A DNA stretch of 64,000 bases from Hyaloperonospora brassicae. Lineage: Eukaryota; Oomycota; Peronosporomycetes; Peronosporales; Peronosporaceae. The notes under the pieces are model-generated. The model ran no database searches, was not told where the DNA came from, and saw only the letters and a list, made by a program, of their open reading frames with translations. Positions 36,988 to 47,848 of the stretch are shown here, piece by piece (position 1 is the stretch's first letter; each line of letters begins with the position of its first letter). Where the stretch lies: NCBI GenBank assembly GCA_947650285.1, contig CANTFL010001452.1, forward strand, positions 234,098-298,097. Reading direction: 5' to 3'. A program made the translations under genes and the position numbers.

Positions 36988-38856
36988 ATGGACGAGGACA
37001 AGCGGCTGCCGTACCCGCTTTCCACGCGCTCGACCAGTAGCGCGACTCTCTCGGGTCGCTCGCGGTATGCCGTTCCGTCAATCGGTAGCAGCAGTAGCAG
37101 TAGCGCTGGGAGCCGCTTTCCGTCCACCGAGCGCTCGCGACAGCTGAACCTCAGCCAAGTGTCGACGCTCAGCGCCGTCTCCACGTGCTTTGACGAGCTG
37201 AGTCGCGTGTCGCGCTACTCGTCCGCGTCATCGACTTCCTCGACGTACTCGGCCACGTCGTCAGCTGCTTCTTCCAGTGGCAGTGGCGGCGATCGTTGGG
37301 CCCCGCAGCACACGTCCAACTCGTGCACTTTGTGCCGCGAGAAGTTCTCGTTGCTCCGTCGGTCGCATCGCTGTCGACGCTGCGGCTACTTGTTCTGCGC
37401 CAAGTGTTCGCGGTTCAAGGCAGCGTTGACGGGCCACACGCACAAATCGAGGCTATGTGAGACGTGCTTTCCCAAGGTCTTGTCCGGCAGCAAGCCGCCG
37501 ATGAATGCATTTGTGCACTCGAAAGCATGGGTGCCCCGTGGTGTGTTTACGCACATGCTGAGTTATTTAAACCACGTGGATCTGTGCTTGGCGTCCATGA
37601 CGTGTCGCTTCTGGTACAAGAGAGCGCTGCTGGACATTACGTGGCGTCCGTTGTACATTAAGGGGTTTGGAGATGACGAGAGCAGTCCACAGCGCAAGTC
37701 GTTGGTGGCTTTCCAGCGCGAAGTGCACGGCATAGGGTTTGAGAACTTGTCGTGGTACAACAAGTTTGCGATCCGCTGGACCGCGCGCAAAGCTGCGGAG
37801 AAGAAAAAGAGCTTTTTGGTCATGTCTAGTTTGCTGGCATCGCTGAAGCTCAGCAAGTACGCCCCGCTGTTTGAGGCCGAGGAGATTGACATTGAGTCGC
37901 TGTGTCTGATGAATGCCGGCCACCTGCGTGATCTCGGCATTCCTTTCGGTCCTCGCATGAAACTGCTGAATGCTGCAGCGTGTTTGGCGGACTTTAACGA
38001 AGATGACGACGAGGATGACGACGACGAGCGACCGTCCATGGAGTCCCAGCCAATCACGCCGGTTGCTCGATTCAAGCAGAAGCGTGCCGAGATGAAGCAT
38101 TTTCGAGCTGGCCTGGTTCGCCGCGTGCAGCAGTCAGCGGTGCGGGTTGCTATCCTGACCAACGAAGGAGAGCTTTGCAATGTGGGCTCTGGCATCATCA
38201 TTCACGAGGACGGACTCATTGCTACAGCCCGACATTGCCTTCAGGGAGAGCAGTTTGACTGCATTTATAGCGACGAGTATATGATCTTGGTGGCGCCTAC
38301 GGAATCGACGTCGCTGCCGCCGTTATGGAAGTATCACGCCCGCGTGATTCCCGAGTGCTGTAACGAAGAGCTTGACTACGCGCTCTTGCGCTTGGATTGC
38401 GAGGTCATTTCAGATCCGCCGAGCGGGCTGTACATTGGTGACGTGACGGATCGCACGATTGCGCGCAACTGGACAGTAACGAAACTAGAAGGCACGTCTC
38501 GAGAGACGATCGGAAAAGTACCGGCTGTGCGCATTGGCAACTCGAACAACGTCGAGCCAGGAGACGAAATGTGGATGTTTGGCTACCCGAGCAGCGGCCA
38601 CAACACCATCACCGTGCATCATGCAATCTGCTCTGGAACAGACTCGCAAGTGTACGAGGGTGAAGAAGTGGACAAAGCGATGCTCCGCACGGCCGCACAG
38701 CTGGACAATGGATTTAGCGGTGGAGCTGCTGTGGACAGGAAGGGTCTGCTTGTAGGTCTGATTTCCTTCAGTGTATTACGTCAAGACCGCGTGCGTGCGA
38801 TCAACATGGTCAAAGGAGCCATTGAGTATGCCAAGCGCGAGTATAATTTCTCATGA
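36988..38856 (+). CDS. FYVE - F-box - SAM - trypsin-like protease protein
   Basis: A single exon of 622 residues with an unusual domain order. Residues 1-100 are Ser-rich and disordered. Residues 103-165 are a FYVE/FYVE-related finger (C-x2-C pairs, RRSHRCRRCGYLFC core), which suggests binding to PI3P on endosomes. Residues 180-225 are F-box-like (VFTHMLSYLNHVDLC..). Residues 275-335 are SAM-like (YAPLFEAEEIDIESL, LRDLGI). Residues 378-615 form a trypsin/HtrA-type fold with a full triad: His416 (TARHC), Asp463 (LDYALL) and Ser577 (GFSGGA). The Ser motif GFSGGA is close to the GNSGGP of HtrA proteases. There is no signal peptide, so cytosolic action is inferred. The ATG at 36988 is used; a codon upstream is not ATG. 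Each domain is recognisable on its own, and the combination is new to me. Confidence 0.88.
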   Translation: MDEDKRLPYPLSTRSTSSATLSGRSRYAVPSIGSSSSSSAGSRFPSTERSRQLNLSQVSTLSAVSTCFDELSRVSRYSSASSTSSTYSATSSAASSSGSGGDRWAPQHTSNSCTLCREKFSLLRRSHRCRRCGYLFCAKCSRFKAALTGHTHKSRLCETCFPKVLSGSKPPMNAFVHSKAWVPRGVFTHMLSYLNHVDLCLASMTCRFWYKRALLDITWRPLYIKGFGDDESSPQRKSLVAFQREVHGIGFENLSWYNKFAIRWTARKAAEKKKSFLVMSSLLASLKLSKYAPLFEAEEIDIESLCLMNAGHLRDLGIPFGPRMKLLNAAACLADFNEDDDEDDDDERPSMESQPITPVARFKQKRAEMKHFRAGLVRRVQQSAVRVAILTNEGELCNVGSGIIIHEDGLIATARHCLQGEQFDCIYSDEYMILVAPTESTSLPPLWKYHARVIPECCNEELDYALLRLDCEVISDPPSGLYIGDVTDRTIARNWTVTKLEGTSRETIGKVPAVRIGNSNNVEPGDEMWMFGYPSSGHNTITVHHAICSGTDSQVYEGEEVDKAMLRTAAQLDNGFSGGAAVDRKGLLVGLISFSVLRQDRVRAINMVKGAIEYAKREYNFS

Positions 38857-39232
38857 CGCGTGCGTCGTCCCGTTGAGCGAAGAGCTGGTTCCGACTGAGC
38901 TGTAGCAACTCTCTCTTCTCATGCGCGTAGTCGACAGCAAATGTCTGTCTGTGTATGTATGTAAGTCGTGTCGTACATACAGTACTATTATTCAACGTGG
39001 TGGCGGTCTATTTGTTTGTTTAGTAAGTCGAGAAGAGATAGGGCCGAAGCTTGAGTAAGGCGCGCGGTAGCAGTCGCCGACGTCACTAAAGCGCGGGAGC
39101 TCCCGCGACCTGAGGCCACACCATTTTGTCCAAACAAAAGTGTCGACGTCGGCCCTGAGCGCGTCCGTGTGAGTGCGTGTGCAATCAGCTGAAGGCGCTG
39201 TACGTTGCGCTTGGCATCGAAACGAACAGCAC
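38857..39232. other. Intergenic, tandem
   Basis: The 376 bp between the FYVE gene and MED17, presumably holding the terminator of one and the promoter of the other. No motif is assigned. Confidence 0.5.
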
Positions 39233-42111
39233 ATGGAGCTCAGTATGGACGAGAAGAAGGCGGAGGCCGTGATGGTGACGCTGTACCCGGCGGACTACGA
39301 GACTGTGGAGATGGTGACGGACCAGGGCAAAGAGATCATTCAGCAGTAAGTGGCGTTGTCAAACTTGCCTTACAATGCGTTTCTCCACATTTCATGACTC
39401 TGACGTACCGTAATGAATGGCTGGATGGCACGTCTAGGGAGTTCACAGACGCGCAGCTGTTTGTGCACTCGATCCAAGAGCTGGAACGCTTGCGAACGCA
39501 GAAAAAGACAACAAAGAATGCGGAGGACAGTGCAGCTGAACAGGTTCATACAGTGAAGACAGAGGACAGTGCGGAAGCGATGGAAACGACTCCTTCCGAG
39601 ACTGCTGAAGGGACGGAAAAAGATGCTGCTGCTGACGAGGAGAAGGAGGAGGAGGAGGTGATTGATCCGAGGATTCACTACCGTCCGATGGTGGTGGAGC
39701 TCCAAGCGGCAGTTGCCGAGCTGCATCAGCTGATCAATTCGATCGACCTGATCCGTCGTCACGAATTTCTCGAGGAGATGCGTTGTATCCGAGAAAACAC
39801 GGCGCCAAAAAGAGAGGAACTAGAGCATCTGGTGGAGGCAAAACGTGCTCAGGTGAAAGAAAGTGGCACGATATTGCTCGACGGAGTAGAGGCAATGGCC
39901 AAGACAGTCGAAAAAGAGAGTGTTTTTTTTCAGGGTGTTACGCAGATGCTGCGCAAATGGAAGATCTGCGCACCTATTCATGGCAACATACCGAAACCAT
40001 TTCGTGCGGGCGAACCGCTTGCGGTAGACTGCAGCTACGGCAGCGGTGAGAGCATTTGTATTGGGAAGATGGAAGTCACTTGAATGTGGTGGAGCTGACT
40101 GCGTGTTGACGTGGGCTTGTTATCAGCGGGGTCGTTTTTCGTGCCACAGACTAGATCCATCGCCGATCTCGCTTATGCCGAGGTACGTTACGATAACGGC
40201 AAGCGGAGACTATATTCTGCTAATGCTTGGGCTCGTCCGGTGCTATAAATGCTAGCTAAGTCGCACGGAGAAGGGACTCGTACGTGTCAAGACACCTGAA
40301 GAGTTCTTAGCCCGTACACTCCAGGTCGGTGACTCACTGAATCGTCGTATCCAGCCATGCATAATGTGTCTTTTGCGGTAACAGTTGGACTCGTTGTGCT
40401 TGTTAGCTCACGCTCGAAGCAAAAGATACCGAAAGAAAAGGGAGCTACATTCTACCATCGCCCTCCCTCGTTCACATGTGCGTGAGAAGTACGAATCAGA
40501 TACTCGTTTTGAATGTACATTGACGCATGCGGATGCGATTGTGATGTTTGTAGGACTAAAGCAGACATGGACAAGCTGGAAGATGTGCCCGAAGACCAAA
40601 AACTTTTGGACGAGCGCAATGCTTCAGTTTTGAAGGCTGTGCAATTCTCCGTATTCTGCGAAGAGCTGTTTTATACACTCATGAGGGAAGCACTCGAGAA
40701 CACATCGAAGTGGACAGATACGGCGTACAATATTAGCAACTATGTTGTCAAGAAGCACAGAAGGGAAGGAAAGGCTGCCGCCAACACGCACATTTCGGTT
40801 CTGCAAGTGCTAGATGACGAGATCGTCCTCCGCGTGAATGAACGATACCACCTGACGATTAAACTTGTAGATGTGAAGAGTTTGGCTCAGAGTACTAACA
40901 CGGCAACAGAGAGAGAGGAGACAAATGAAGCGTCACGAGCGATTGACGAAGAACAGGAGAAGGAGAGCGGGCTTGTGATGGATGCACGAATGAGCGAAGT
41001 CAAAACTGAAGATACCGCATTGATGAGTAGCAGTCCCGCGAAACGACGACGTGCTGCATCTTTTTCGTACTCGGCTTCTGCCGACAGCGTTGAAGTTTTC
41101 TTGACGCAGACATGTCGATATACTCTCCTTCTCCTGCAGCAAGAAATCCGAACTCGTCACGGCCGAAAAGAAATATCGCGAGCTTTGTTGTACAGAAGCT
41201 CAGACGTTTCGACAGTGTCCGGAGGCGGACTAAACTCCGGCAGCACTGGTGCAGGCAATGCTGGCGGTATGGGCGCCGCAAGCGAGATGGTCAAGCACGA
41301 AAACACCCCTGGAACGCTGGCAACAGTCTTGGCTATTTTGGCCCATAACCTGCTGAAGAGTGAAGTGACGCAATACTTGGACAAGGTGTCGTCGGTTCTT
41401 GCTTTCCAGAAACTGCAAACGTCAGCTTCGGGTCGCGTCTTGGATGATGGTTTGCTCCAGCCGATCTGTGATTCAGTGCGTGGTGTCTACGTGAGTCCAC
41501 GTTGGAAAACGTGTGCGTTCGACTCGACACTATCAGCGTTCGACTTGAACATCGGTAAAAACTTTTCTACAGAGGTGCTCATATCTGGTGCCCGAATCCT
41601 CGTTCAGACCGGAATCGCGTCTCAACGTGAGGTGTCAGGTGTCGAAGGGCTGCGCGAGTTTGTCGAGGCAACCGTGTGCTCTCAGGTGGCGCTAGCACTT
41701 CACCGTGATGCGGTGTCGTTCGGACTCAAACAGAGCTCAATGAATTTGGACTGCACGAGCGTCCGCCTCGTGGTCACGGGCGAGTGGGACGGCAGCTGTA
41801 TTGGCGAGGGTCGTGTGTCAGATTCGCGTTCGGTGGGCTCAATCTTTTTGGAGCCATACTTTGCCGACGATGGCATCATCGTCATTGACTGCTTGCTACA
41901 AGCTGTTGATGCGAGTAAACTGATGCCTGTGCAAGCTGCACTTTGTCGCACTGCACACGGGGAGATAGTACACAAGGTGGAGTGGAAGCGGATACCTGGC
42001 AAGAGTGACGCGATAAAGATGCTCTGGCTCATGCAAAAGACTGGCGTGCTGTCCGACAAATTCAATGCGTCCATAAAGTCGGAGATAATGCCGCTATCTA
42101 ACGGCAGCTAA
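39233..42111 (+). CDS. MED17: Mediator complex subunit 17
   Basis: MED17 is the scaffold of the Mediator head module, which connects activators to RNA polymerase II. Six exons (39233-39345, 39438-40045, 40127-40182, 40256-40324, 40385-40488, 40554-42111) join in matching phases to 835 residues. The family block FFQGVTQMLRKWKICAP followed by the exon 2/3 junction CSYGSAGSFFVP matches the conserved MED17 region around the L-R-x-W segment and the SxGSxF motif. It is then followed by LARTLQ and QFSVFCEELFYTLMREA, the typical FDEELF-like helix. Acidic linkers at about 39590-39660 and Glu-rich stretches are lineage-specific. Exon 5 (Arg/Lys-rich) is the least certain. A second ATG at 39245 is an alternative start. 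Confidence 0.85.
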
Positions 42112-44036
42112 CGTCAAGTGCCATCCGTCTTCATTCTCCGGGGAGTTTACCGGCGTAGAAACTCGACAAGTGGAGCAACTTGGACGCGTCTAGAGCCCAG
42201 CACTAACGCAATAGCAGCATTCTTTTTGGTGTACATGTGGACCCCGCATCTGCTGCAGAAGTCTTGACGAATTGACGTAGCAGCTTGTGGTAGTCGGGCT
42301 GAAGCAGGGTGCACATCCAGAAGGCTCGTTCATTGACTTTGCCTGTTTTCACTAGGGTGTGTCTGTTTGTGCTTGTAGTGCGAGATATGTCGATGTCGAA
42401 GACGTTGTCAGCAGCTTGGGATGGTCAGAAGGGCACCTGCGGAAGCGACCGCGGATCTTTGCTAAGCCAACGGCCAGACAGACCGCACAAACGCACGCGA
42501 TTTGGCTCAGAATGTAAGCGCCCATGTGGACCAGAAGCACTTTGTCGACTGTGAGACTAATGCACCTGTGAAGATGATGCTGTAGAGAAGGCCCAGTAGC
42601 GCGAGAGCGGTGCGCCTGAAAGACGTTGTGCGATGCGCAAACGAAAGGGCTGTGTTGAGGCAACGAGATATGCTAAGAAGCAAGTTACAGCCGACACGGG
42701 GCGCAGCTAGAAGAGCAGATAGTGCAGCGAGGAAGCATCGAAGACTGCTCGAAACGATGATGAACGGTCGAGCTGAGTGGAACGCACCGGTACTTCGAAC
42801 GCGTCGCACGCGTAGGAGACATGTCTCTACGAGACAGTTGGCTCAGTGCGATGGCCCCTTTCGCAACTGGATGCAGAGGTTGGCATCCTACCGGGGCAGT
42901 ACGACTAAGCTGCATCGAAAGCAGAATAATGTACGATGGCTGCATGAAGCTGAATGTGCAGCGAAGCAGCAAAAGCTGCCGTGGCTCAACGGGCACATTT
43001 GTTGACGTAAGTGACAAGTTTGGGAGCCGCCTGGAGACTGCATCTGCGATGAAAGTGGTTTGCTGTTCACGACGAAGTAAAGTGCAGAGAAGCAGAACAA
43101 CCCGATGCAATCTGTGCGTATGGGCAAAAGCGTTCGAGACGGAGTTGACACTATGGCAATGGCTATCTCAACCAGTGATGAAAGCGATTCTTCGACACCA
43201 CTTTGGGATACTTCGGCTGGAACTTTCGCTGCGTACGAGCAGCTGATGCAACAAGGTGAGAAACACCTGTGCGCAGCTGGCCGGCTGAACAAGACTACCA
43301 GACATCGATGCACTTTGATGATGGGAAAAGGACAAGCGTGTGCCGCAGTCTTCTCCAGAATGGGGCATGGTTTGATGGCAGCTGGTCAAGTGAGACACGA
43401 CTGTGAGGGTATGACACGCTCTTGGCGAGCATGCCAAGTTAGTCACGCCAGTGTGCCTGCCTCGAAGTTGTCGGAAGACGAGTGCGTGCAAGCGAGTACT
43501 TTGGCTCGCTTTGGACGTGAATGGCATCGTCTTCGTGCTCGATAGATAGAGCCCCAGACGGCGCGGAACCGCGTTCTTATCACTTGCTCGGCGTCAAGGA
43601 GTTTTGGCGCTCAAGTGTGTACTCTCGTGTGCCACGTGCAAAGGCTGCTGCGGTACCGAAGGACACGCATGGTCAGCGGGCCGGAAAGTGTCCAACCTTG
43701 ACCATGCAACCTGCAAATGATTGTTCGGGGCTGACTGGCTGCGGTATCGTCGAGAAGAGGCTGCGTGTGGCAAGTAGACCAGCTTCGGACGAGCTACGAC
43801 AGTTTTGGCGACACGTCAATTCCAGATCATTCCAGTTACAGCCGAACGTCCCTACGCTCTGGTCCGATGGTAAGCTGTGGGTTCTTCGACGACAACCTCA
43901 CGGCAAAGGCTGAAGCTGTCAAAGCCAATCGACACCCCATCGCCTGCGCATCACTTCCGACGAGGCGCGCATCACTGCCGTGGTCCGCAGCTGTGATCAA
44001 AGCACCCAGTGCGTATCCGCAAAACGTGTGCACAGC
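42112..44036. other. About 1.9 kb, probable unresolved plus-strand multi-exon gene
   Basis: Protein-like stretches lie in order on the plus strand. An ATG at 42387 starts MSMSKTLSAAW and continues with a basic stretch (RPDRPHKRTRFGSE). An Arg-rich helical stretch is at 42598-43005, an acidic stretch (STSDESDSSTPLWDTSAG) at about 43165-43254, a FDDGKRTSV stretch near 43312, and a Ser-rich C-terminal piece (SYDSFGDTS) ends at 44040. Good donors (42552, 43256) and acceptors exist, but I could not connect all pieces in one frame. No domain was recognised. Nuclear localisation is conceivable from the basic patches. Confidence 0.35.
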
Positions 44037-44977
44037 TTAGCTGTGTGTCGCCCGTGGGGCCGGGTCAGTTCCCGACAGACGCTTATAGATTGCGTCCAGC
44101 TGGTCCGCCACGAGTCCGTAGCCGCCGTTGTCCTGCAGCGCACAGTGCACTTGCTCGTTCAGGCCACCAGGCGTAGCAGCTTCATGGGCCATTTCGCCAA
44201 AGCTCTCGGACGACTCAGCTCCTGCCGTTGCTAGTGAGTGGAAGAAGGACGAGATGAAGTCACGCGACGCCTGACCGCCTGTGGAAAACAAACGTAGCAA
44301 ATGGTGGGTCAGCAACAGCCATCCTGGAACCATACCAGTATCAAGAAAGGAGAGACAAAATGGACAGACAGATAGACCGACAGCTCAGCCGAGGACGTAC
44401 CCACGCCATTGTTGACACACCACTGCTGTGTAGTGTCGCACGTGGCGTAGAAGAACGAAATGAGTGCTGTAATGCCCGTAAGCTTTGTGATCTCCGCCTC
44501 TTCGGCCACCATCACAGGGGTGCCAATCTGCGCAAACAGGTCACGAGCAAACGCGTTGTCCGGGTACGCCAGAATCGGACCAGTCCGCTTGGCAGCAACA
44601 GGCAGCGGGACGGACCGCACGACGCTCTCCGTGGGCAGCTTCACCAGCTGCAGCAGCTCGTCGTAGGGGATTGTAGCCATCATGGACACGACTTTTTTGC
44701 CGGCGAACGCTAAATTGGGCAGCTCTTGACGCGCTATATTGGGCAACAACCCAATAAAAACGACGTCGCTCTGGTCCACGATCTCCTGATTCGATGCGCT
44801 GATGCTCACGCGGTCCGGGAACGCGGCCCTGAGCGCCTCTGCTTTGGCCTTCGTGCGCGCCGAGACGTACACGTGCTGCGGCTGCCAGCCATGGGCACTG
44901 CAGAAGCCGGTGAACACGGCCGAGCCGATTTTGCCCGTGCCTAGTAGACCCAGCGTCGTGTCAGGGGAAGGGGCCAT
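44037..44977 (-). CDS. PYCR: Pyrroline-5-carboxylate reductase
   Basis: P5C reductase makes L-proline from pyrroline-5-carboxylate with NAD(P)H, the last step of proline synthesis. Exons 44977-44401 and 44278-44037 join in phase 1 (GTACGT...TCCACAG) to 272 residues, the usual length. The Rossmann motif is G13-x-G15-x-x-G18 (GLLGTGKIG). Downstream are VFIGLLPNIARQEL, VRSVPLPVA and AYPDNAF. The C-terminal dimer domain carries the signature EAATPGGLNEQ. It lies in tandem downstream of the kinase gene. Confidence 0.95.
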
Positions 44978-45393
44978 GGCGGTGCTCTACGTGCGGGTGG
45001 TGGGTTCACTTGCTGATATATGTTGGTGGGACGCAGGATAGAGCGGACACGTAGACGGTATAGACTGCATAGCGTCCGTCTGCCTGCGTTTTCGCTCGTA
45101 GTGCACAGCTTACGCGGAGGACACAACCCCTTTTTAGTGTCCTTCACGTCAAATCGAGACACTGGGAAAATGATTTGCAGTCAGATCTCCGAGGGATCGA
45201 CTCTTGGGAAAAACCTCATTCAATATTTAGAACGACCTACATGCTTGCTGGATGATTACTCTCGGTGTCTTCGTTTGTTTGTTCCGCGGCATGTGCCACT
45301 CGGTACGCCCTGCATGCACTATAACTATGACGTCTCGGTTCCCCTTCACACGGCTCTGTTTCGCTGCAAGCCGTCCAAACTGCACCCAAGTGG
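44978..45393. other. Intergenic, tandem (P5CR promoter region)
   Basis: 416 bp between the kinase stop and the P5CR start. No gene seen; the plus-strand ORF here overlaps the kinase and is a shadow. Confidence 0.5.
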
Positions 45394-47587
45394 TCAGCGC
45401 CTTAGCTGTGGTAGCGCCATGCCGTCGATAGAGCGGTTCAGAATCTCCAGTACCGTCTCAAAGCTAGGTCGCTGCTCGGGGGCGCTTGCCCAGCACAAAG
45501 TCATGAGCTGCTTGAATAAAGGCGGGCATTGCTCGGGCACCGTCGGCCGCAGGTTGTTGTTGAGCACACCGAGCGCCGCCTGGATCTGAGTGAGGCCTTC
45601 GTACGGACACTGCCGCGTGACGGTTTCCCAGACCACGACACCGTACGAAAACACATCAGCCTTCTCCGTGTACTTCTCGGCAGCAAGCACCTCTGGTGCC
45701 ATCCACTGTGTTGTCCCACAATTCCCGGTCATCGTCTGAAAGCGAGCACGCACACGCGCTAGACCGAAGTCCGAGATCTTGAGTGCGTAAGACGAATCGA
45801 TCAACAAGTTCGGACTCTTCAAATCGCGATGTAAAATTGGCGGCTGGAACGAATGCAGGTAGTTCATACCTAGCGCCGTATCACGCGCGAACCTGCAATG
45901 CAAGACACAGGAATCAGAAGAGATTCGAATAGCTTGTCGACTACTACATGCAAAACAACCATAGCTGCTCTCTCACCCATACTGTTTCCCCACGTCAATG
46001 ACGACGTCTTGGCGAATGACATTCCAGAGCGAACCACGAGGCAAGTACTCAATCACAAGGCAGCGCGTGGGTGGTTCCAGACATGCACCCATCAACAAGC
46101 AGATGTTGGGGTGCCTAACGTGATAGGCGGCACAAGTTCAGTCGTGAGTCACCCTATTCAGTCACGCTAGCTGGTCAACGAAGACGGAAAGCACAACAAT
46201 ACCTCAATATGCTCATGATCTGCACTTCGGCTTCAAACTCCTCAAGTATGTCAGTCGTCATGTACTGGCAGACCAGAATCTTCACGGCCACTACAGTCCC
46301 TCGCCATTTCGCACGATGCACCGTGCCAAACGCACCCTGACCAATCATCTCGTCAACTTGCAGCTCCTCAAAATCTAGGTGCAAACTATCACTTTTGGCT
46401 TTCGACAGTTTAGGCCTCTTTCTTCGCGTAAGAATTCCCTTTGCACCTTCTGCCATTCCACCTCCCGCACCATTCACTCGGTCAAGTTCTACGACACCTT
46501 GTGCCAGCGCCCCGCCATTTATAGCACCCTGTTGTTCCTTCGTTTCCTCCACCGCAAACTCTGCTGTAAACTCGGCATCAACCTCGTCAACCAGAGGGGT
46601 CGCAGAGGTTTTTACATACATCGGCGAGTGCAAAAACAGCGGGATACGTGCCTTTCGTGCGACCTCGAGCTGCATTTGGGCTGGCGGAGCAACGTCCCGC
46701 ACGAACTGCCGCTCGACGTTCGTTTTCAGTGTTTTAGCATCAGCAAGCGCTTCCGCCACGTCGGGTGATTCCAACAGGTCCCCACCGCTATATTTCTCTC
46801 CGATCTGCATCGGCTTCGTGCCGCCGTCCAATCTGTCTGCGACACCAAGCAAACGGTCGTTCGGCCGATGGTTCTCCAGGTCGTAAAACCCTTCGTCCTC
46901 AACTTCAAACGACACACTCTCTAGTGGAACATGCGCTGCGTCCTCATGTCCAGGCGGCGACAAATAGCCCATCTCTTCGTCATAGTCATCCAACACGATT
47001 CGATGCTGGTTTTGTCCAAAGTCCTCCTGTAGTCCCTGCGCTGTGCACTGGTCATAATTCGCTCCTTCGTAAATCGTCGTGGGCAATTGGTCCATGATGG
47101 CCTCTCCAACGTCCACGGCAGCACCTGTGATCTCACTGTTGGACTGAGCCGAGGACGCCGTCGTCCCGCTATGCGCTCGCCTTCGCATAGGCTGATTCTT
47201 GGGTAAGTACTGGACACCACATGTAGCTATGGCATCGTCACCAGTCGTTGTGTCCGCAAAAGACGTCGTCTCTCTGCTCGGCTTGATCCCCGCGTACCCA
47301 CGATGAGGTTGCGGCGGCAATGGCTGCGTCTTTTTCACTTGCTGGACCACTTGTCGCCCTTGACCTGGTCCTCGTTTCTGCTGCTGGCACTGCCCTCTAC
47401 CAGCAGGTGACGCCGGGTGCAAAAAGGGTCTCGTGTCGGTGTCAGTCTCGCCGTCCACTGGACTGCTCTTGTGGTCCGACAGCTCTTCATCACTCCACGG
47501 CTGCTCACGGATGAACTTGAGGTACATGGCGATCGCTAGTATCAAGAAACACAGTGACCCGGACAGCACAGGGTCCATCTCTAACAT
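45394..47587 (-). CDS. TKL-type (Raf-like) protein kinase with an N-terminal membrane anchor
   Basis: Three exons (47587-46203, 46114-45977, 45892-45394) join in phase 2 at both junctions to 673 residues. A hydrophobic segment at about residues 8-25 (SGSLCFLILAIAMYLKFI) is probably a signal anchor. It is followed by about 380 residues of disordered, acidic sequence. The kinase domain covers about 410-673: glycine loop GQGAFGTV, VAVKIL lysine, HRDLKSPN catalytic loop, DFG, then GTTQWMAPEVL and the late TLCWASAPEQRPSF motif typical of TKL kinases. All catalytic residues are present, so it is probably active. Specificity is Ser/Thr by the LKSPN loop. An alternative start is the ATG three codons later. 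No extracellular domain was seen, so it is unlike a classical receptor kinase. Confidence 0.92.
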
Positions 47588-47848
47588 CGATTCGTGCAGT
47601 CGCGGACCTTCTCACGGCTGGTAGCAGAGCAGCTGATCGACGCCACGCGATGCGCACGTTGCACAGCTCTTCCACTGAGATCGCGAGAGCGCTGCAGTCG
47701 CCAGTGTCCCCAGTAGTGCCCCGCTGGAGTTCACCGGAGCGGCCTGTCGTCCGCTAGAAGTTGACGAGTTCTCCCCCTACGTACTTTATGTGGCACACAC
47801 CAACTACGACCGAGTGGACACAACGTACATGGCTACACTTGTGGCCGG

